From Natrinema sp046097095 (GTDB taxonomy: Archaea > Halobacteriota > Halobacteria > Halobacteriales > Natrialbaceae): DNA of 64,000 nucleotides. Shown here piece after piece: positions 62,316 through 64,000 of the stretch. Below the pieces are notes generated by a model that was not told the DNA's origin, made no database searches, and saw only the letters and a program-made list of their open reading frames with translations. The stretch covers positions 1,674,001-1,738,000 of the forward strand of contig NZ_CP175698.1 of the NCBI RefSeq assembly GCF_046097095.1, read 5' to 3'. The position numbers were made by a program, and so were the translations under genes. Every line of letters begins with the position of its first letter. The stretch's first letter is position 1.

Positions 62316-63070
62316 TCAAACCAGCGGTTCGACCAGTTCTCGACCCGCCTCGAGCAACGTCCGAACCCGCTCGTCATCCGCAGCTTCAGCGTAGACCCGC
62401 AGTACGGGTTCGGTCCCGCTTGGCCGAACCAACAACCAGGAGCCGTCGGCCAGCAGGAGCTTGAAGCCGTCGGCGGTGTTGATGTCCTCGACGTCGGTTC
62501 CCGCCACGGTCTTGGGGATCTCGTCCTCGAGATCCGAGATCACCCGCTCTTTCTCGTCGTCGGGGCAGTCGACGCTGATCTTGTCCTGAACGACGGTACC
62601 GTGGTCTTCGAGGAGTCGATCCACGCGCTCGTCTAACGGTTCGGCGGCGTGCATCGCGGCTGCGAGCAAGGCCATGAGGACGCCGTCTTTCTCGCGGACG
62701 TGGCCCCGGACGGTGAAGCCGCCCGATTCCTCGCCGCCGACGAGAGCGTCGCCGTCGGCCATCGCCTCGGCGACCCACTTAAAGCAGACTGGGACCTCGC
62801 GGACGGTCTCGCCATGGGCCTCGGCGACCCGGTCGATCAGGTAGGTGGTCGAGACCGAGCGCACCGCCGCGCCCGATTCATCCTCGAGCAGGTAGTCGTA
62901 GAGCGCGGCGAAAAATAGGTTCTCGTCGAGGTAGCCGCGCTCGGGCGTGACGATCGCGATACGGTCGGCGTCGCCGTCGTTGGCGATCCCGAGGTCGACG
63001 CCGTCGTCCTCTCTGACGGTCGCGATCAGGTCCGCGAGGTTCACGGCGGCCGGTTCGGGCGAGCCGCCGT
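62316..63070 (-). pseudogene. Phosphoglucomutase/phosphomannomutase, 5' half missing
   Basis: About 250 C-terminal residues of an alpha-D-phosphohexomutase: SPEPAAVNLADLIATVRE, the metal loop GIANDGDADRIAIV, VGGEESGGF and the phosphate-binding end VRPSGTEPVLRVYAE. The N-terminal domain with the catalytic phosphoserine is absent, because from 63066 on the DNA is the second copy of the toxin linker. A fused frame continuing upstream to 63338 is antisense to that linker and not a real N-terminus. The enzyme cannot be active as it stands, unless the rest is elsewhere. Confidence 0.88.
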
Positions 63071-63708
63071 CGAAGTGGGCGGCGTGTGGGCTGCGGCATC
63101 CGAAGAGATCCGATCCCAGGGCGTCTCTAACGTTGTAGTCGAGAAGAACCTTGGCACCCTGCAGGGGATGACGACCGGTGCCGGGAAATCGATCGACTCG
63201 CTTCGTGCGTTGTATAACGATCCGATCGGAAGCATCACTGCACTGCGGGAGATTCCGGCTGCCATCCTCAATTTCCGCGCGATCATCGCGGCGATACCCC
63301 AGTCGATCGAAGACAAACAGAAGCAAAACAACCCCCATGATCCCGACGAGAATTCGAAACTCTACCAGTCCTACCGCATGGGATGGTACGAGGGGTACAT
63401 CGCCTGGTTCGTTATCGAATCCTCGATCCCAACCGGGAAAGCCGGCAAGGCTGTTAAAAGTTCCAAACGCTTCCAGAAGGTAGCTGACTCTATCAGCACG
63501 CCCAAAATCCGTCGGGCGGCGAAGCTTGCGACTCGAGCAAAACGCGGTAAGACGACGGCCCTCAGATACGGCAAACTGCAGCTCTCACGTGGGCTCTCTA
63601 CAGGAATCGGCGTCACGAAGAAGACCGGCGAGCGGATACTCAGTCCGGTACCGACGGTCGGAAAGCAGTATCGAGTGTCGAAACTGCTCGATCGGCAGGA
63701 TATCGATG
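63066..63708 (+). repeat. Recombination block, copy B
   Basis: Second copy of the 643-bp repeat at 58499-59141. Its left edge is exactly the point at which the phosphohexomutase gene breaks off; the shared word GCCGTCGAAG lies at the junction. Confidence 0.92.
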
Positions 63709-64000
63709 GGGAAAAACTGAACCGCCACTCACCGGATGAGCAACGGAAAATCGGGGAATTCACTAACAGATACGGTGACGACGGAGCAGAACTCGCCTCA
63801 GATGGAGGTCCGGTATTCCAACAGATCGTCACAAGTGATACGCTCGACGCTGCGACAACGGACCGGATAGTACGGGCATATGATCAGCATATAATTGACG
63901 AAGACGATATCCAGCGGATTGCGCGTGGTCTTGACGAGGGTGATATCGATCAACAGGCAGTGACCCGTGGGCTGACGCGGGCACAGAGGCTCAGTCAAGA
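63066..64000 (+). pseudogene. Orphan toxin cassette: linker plus alternative tip (3' end outside window)
   Basis: An open frame of more than 310 codons without a signal peptide, repeats or clear start (first Met is internal, in LQGMTTGAGKS). It equals toxin residues from about 1002 (VEVGGVWAAASEE) through KLL, with changes such as M to I, P to S, A to T and G to D. It then diverges (DRQDIDGEKLNRHSPDEQRK, and AYDQHIIDEDDIQRIARGL), keeping only the pattern RxGxDxxxxxxDGGP. The tip itself lies beyond the window. Such silent cassettes supply alternative tips in bacterial CdiA and Rhs loci; that this works here is inference. Confidence 0.75.

Noticed and set aside
62316..63338. A 340-codon leftward frame appearing to give a mutase with an unusual N-terminus
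   Set aside because: Everything upstream of about 63070 is antisense to the repeated toxin linker; the same antisense peptide also appears opposite 58.5-58.8 kb, so it is a shadow, not a fusion protein.
1..64000. CRISPR arrays, insertion sequences with terminal repeats, rRNA genes and replication origins
   Set aside because: None seen: no regularly spaced repeats, no transposase frames, no ribosomal RNA sequence and no orc/cdc6 gene with origin repeats.

Overview
The window is chromosomal DNA from a halophilic archaeon, most likely of the Natrinema/Haloterrigena/Natrialba group. The evidence is high GC, strongly acidic proteins, TATA boxes about 25-30 nt upstream of start codons (leaderless or nearly leaderless transcripts), and archaeal hallmark genes: DNA polymerase D large subunit, Hef, Hel308, a KEOPS Cgi121 subunit, PurO-type IMP cyclohydrolase, Tat lipoproteins and a PGF-CTERM-type surface protein. 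Genus-level placement is inference.

Layout: a 3'-truncated sensor kinase and a truncated haemoglobin (1-1.7 kb); a tetrapyrrole operon hemC / uroporphyrinogen-III methyltransferase / hemD (1.9-4.6 kb); a RecJ-like DHH nuclease and a PHP phosphoesterase (4.7-7.0 kb); a long apparently empty stretch, then two uncharacterised genes behind an iron-box-like palindrome (7.9-9.7 kb). A NifU-domain protein and a ketopantoate reductase follow, their shared 3' junction tandemly duplicated (10.7-12.4 kb). Next come two rubredoxin-like paralogues, a hydrolase, DNA polymerase DP2 and a complete five-gene peptide ABC transporter (19-25.3 kb). The 25-32.6 kb part holds an HxlR regulator divergent from a MerB-like gene, a CBS protein, glycyl-tRNA synthetase, a polyprenol-kinase-type membrane protein, an MFS carrier and TspO. 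The 32.7-47.4 kb part is mostly informational and housekeeping: hef, surface protein, PAP2 protein, malate dehydrogenase, a secreted GH12-type enzyme, ferredoxin, phosphate permease, hel308 and cgi121. At 47.4-52.0 kb an Fe-S assembly-like protein, an amidohydrolase, a zinc alcohol dehydrogenase and an ene-reductase form an oxidation-type cluster, followed by a rhodanese lipoprotein, tRNA-Gln, purO, a phosphoesterase and cysE.

The last 8.5 kb (55.5-64.0 kb) is the most unusual part. A 1424-residue secreted protein has a Sec signal, a helical N-terminus, Ig-like and thrombospondin-type-3-like repeats, a pre-toxin linker and a C-terminal PD-(D/E)XK-type nuclease tip. It overlaps a probable immunity gene. 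Next comes an array of small, lower-GC, partly broken genes: at least four copies or half-copies of one small module, a relic immunity tail and a possible HEAT-repeat scrap. Beyond these, a phosphohexomutase gene has lost its 5' half exactly where a second copy of the toxin linker begins. That copy (643 bp, about 97% identical by eye, the first 230 bp identical) has no signal, no obvious start and a different downstream sequence running off the window. The arrangement looks like an archaeal polymorphic-toxin locus with an orphan tip cassette positioned for recombinational tip exchange.
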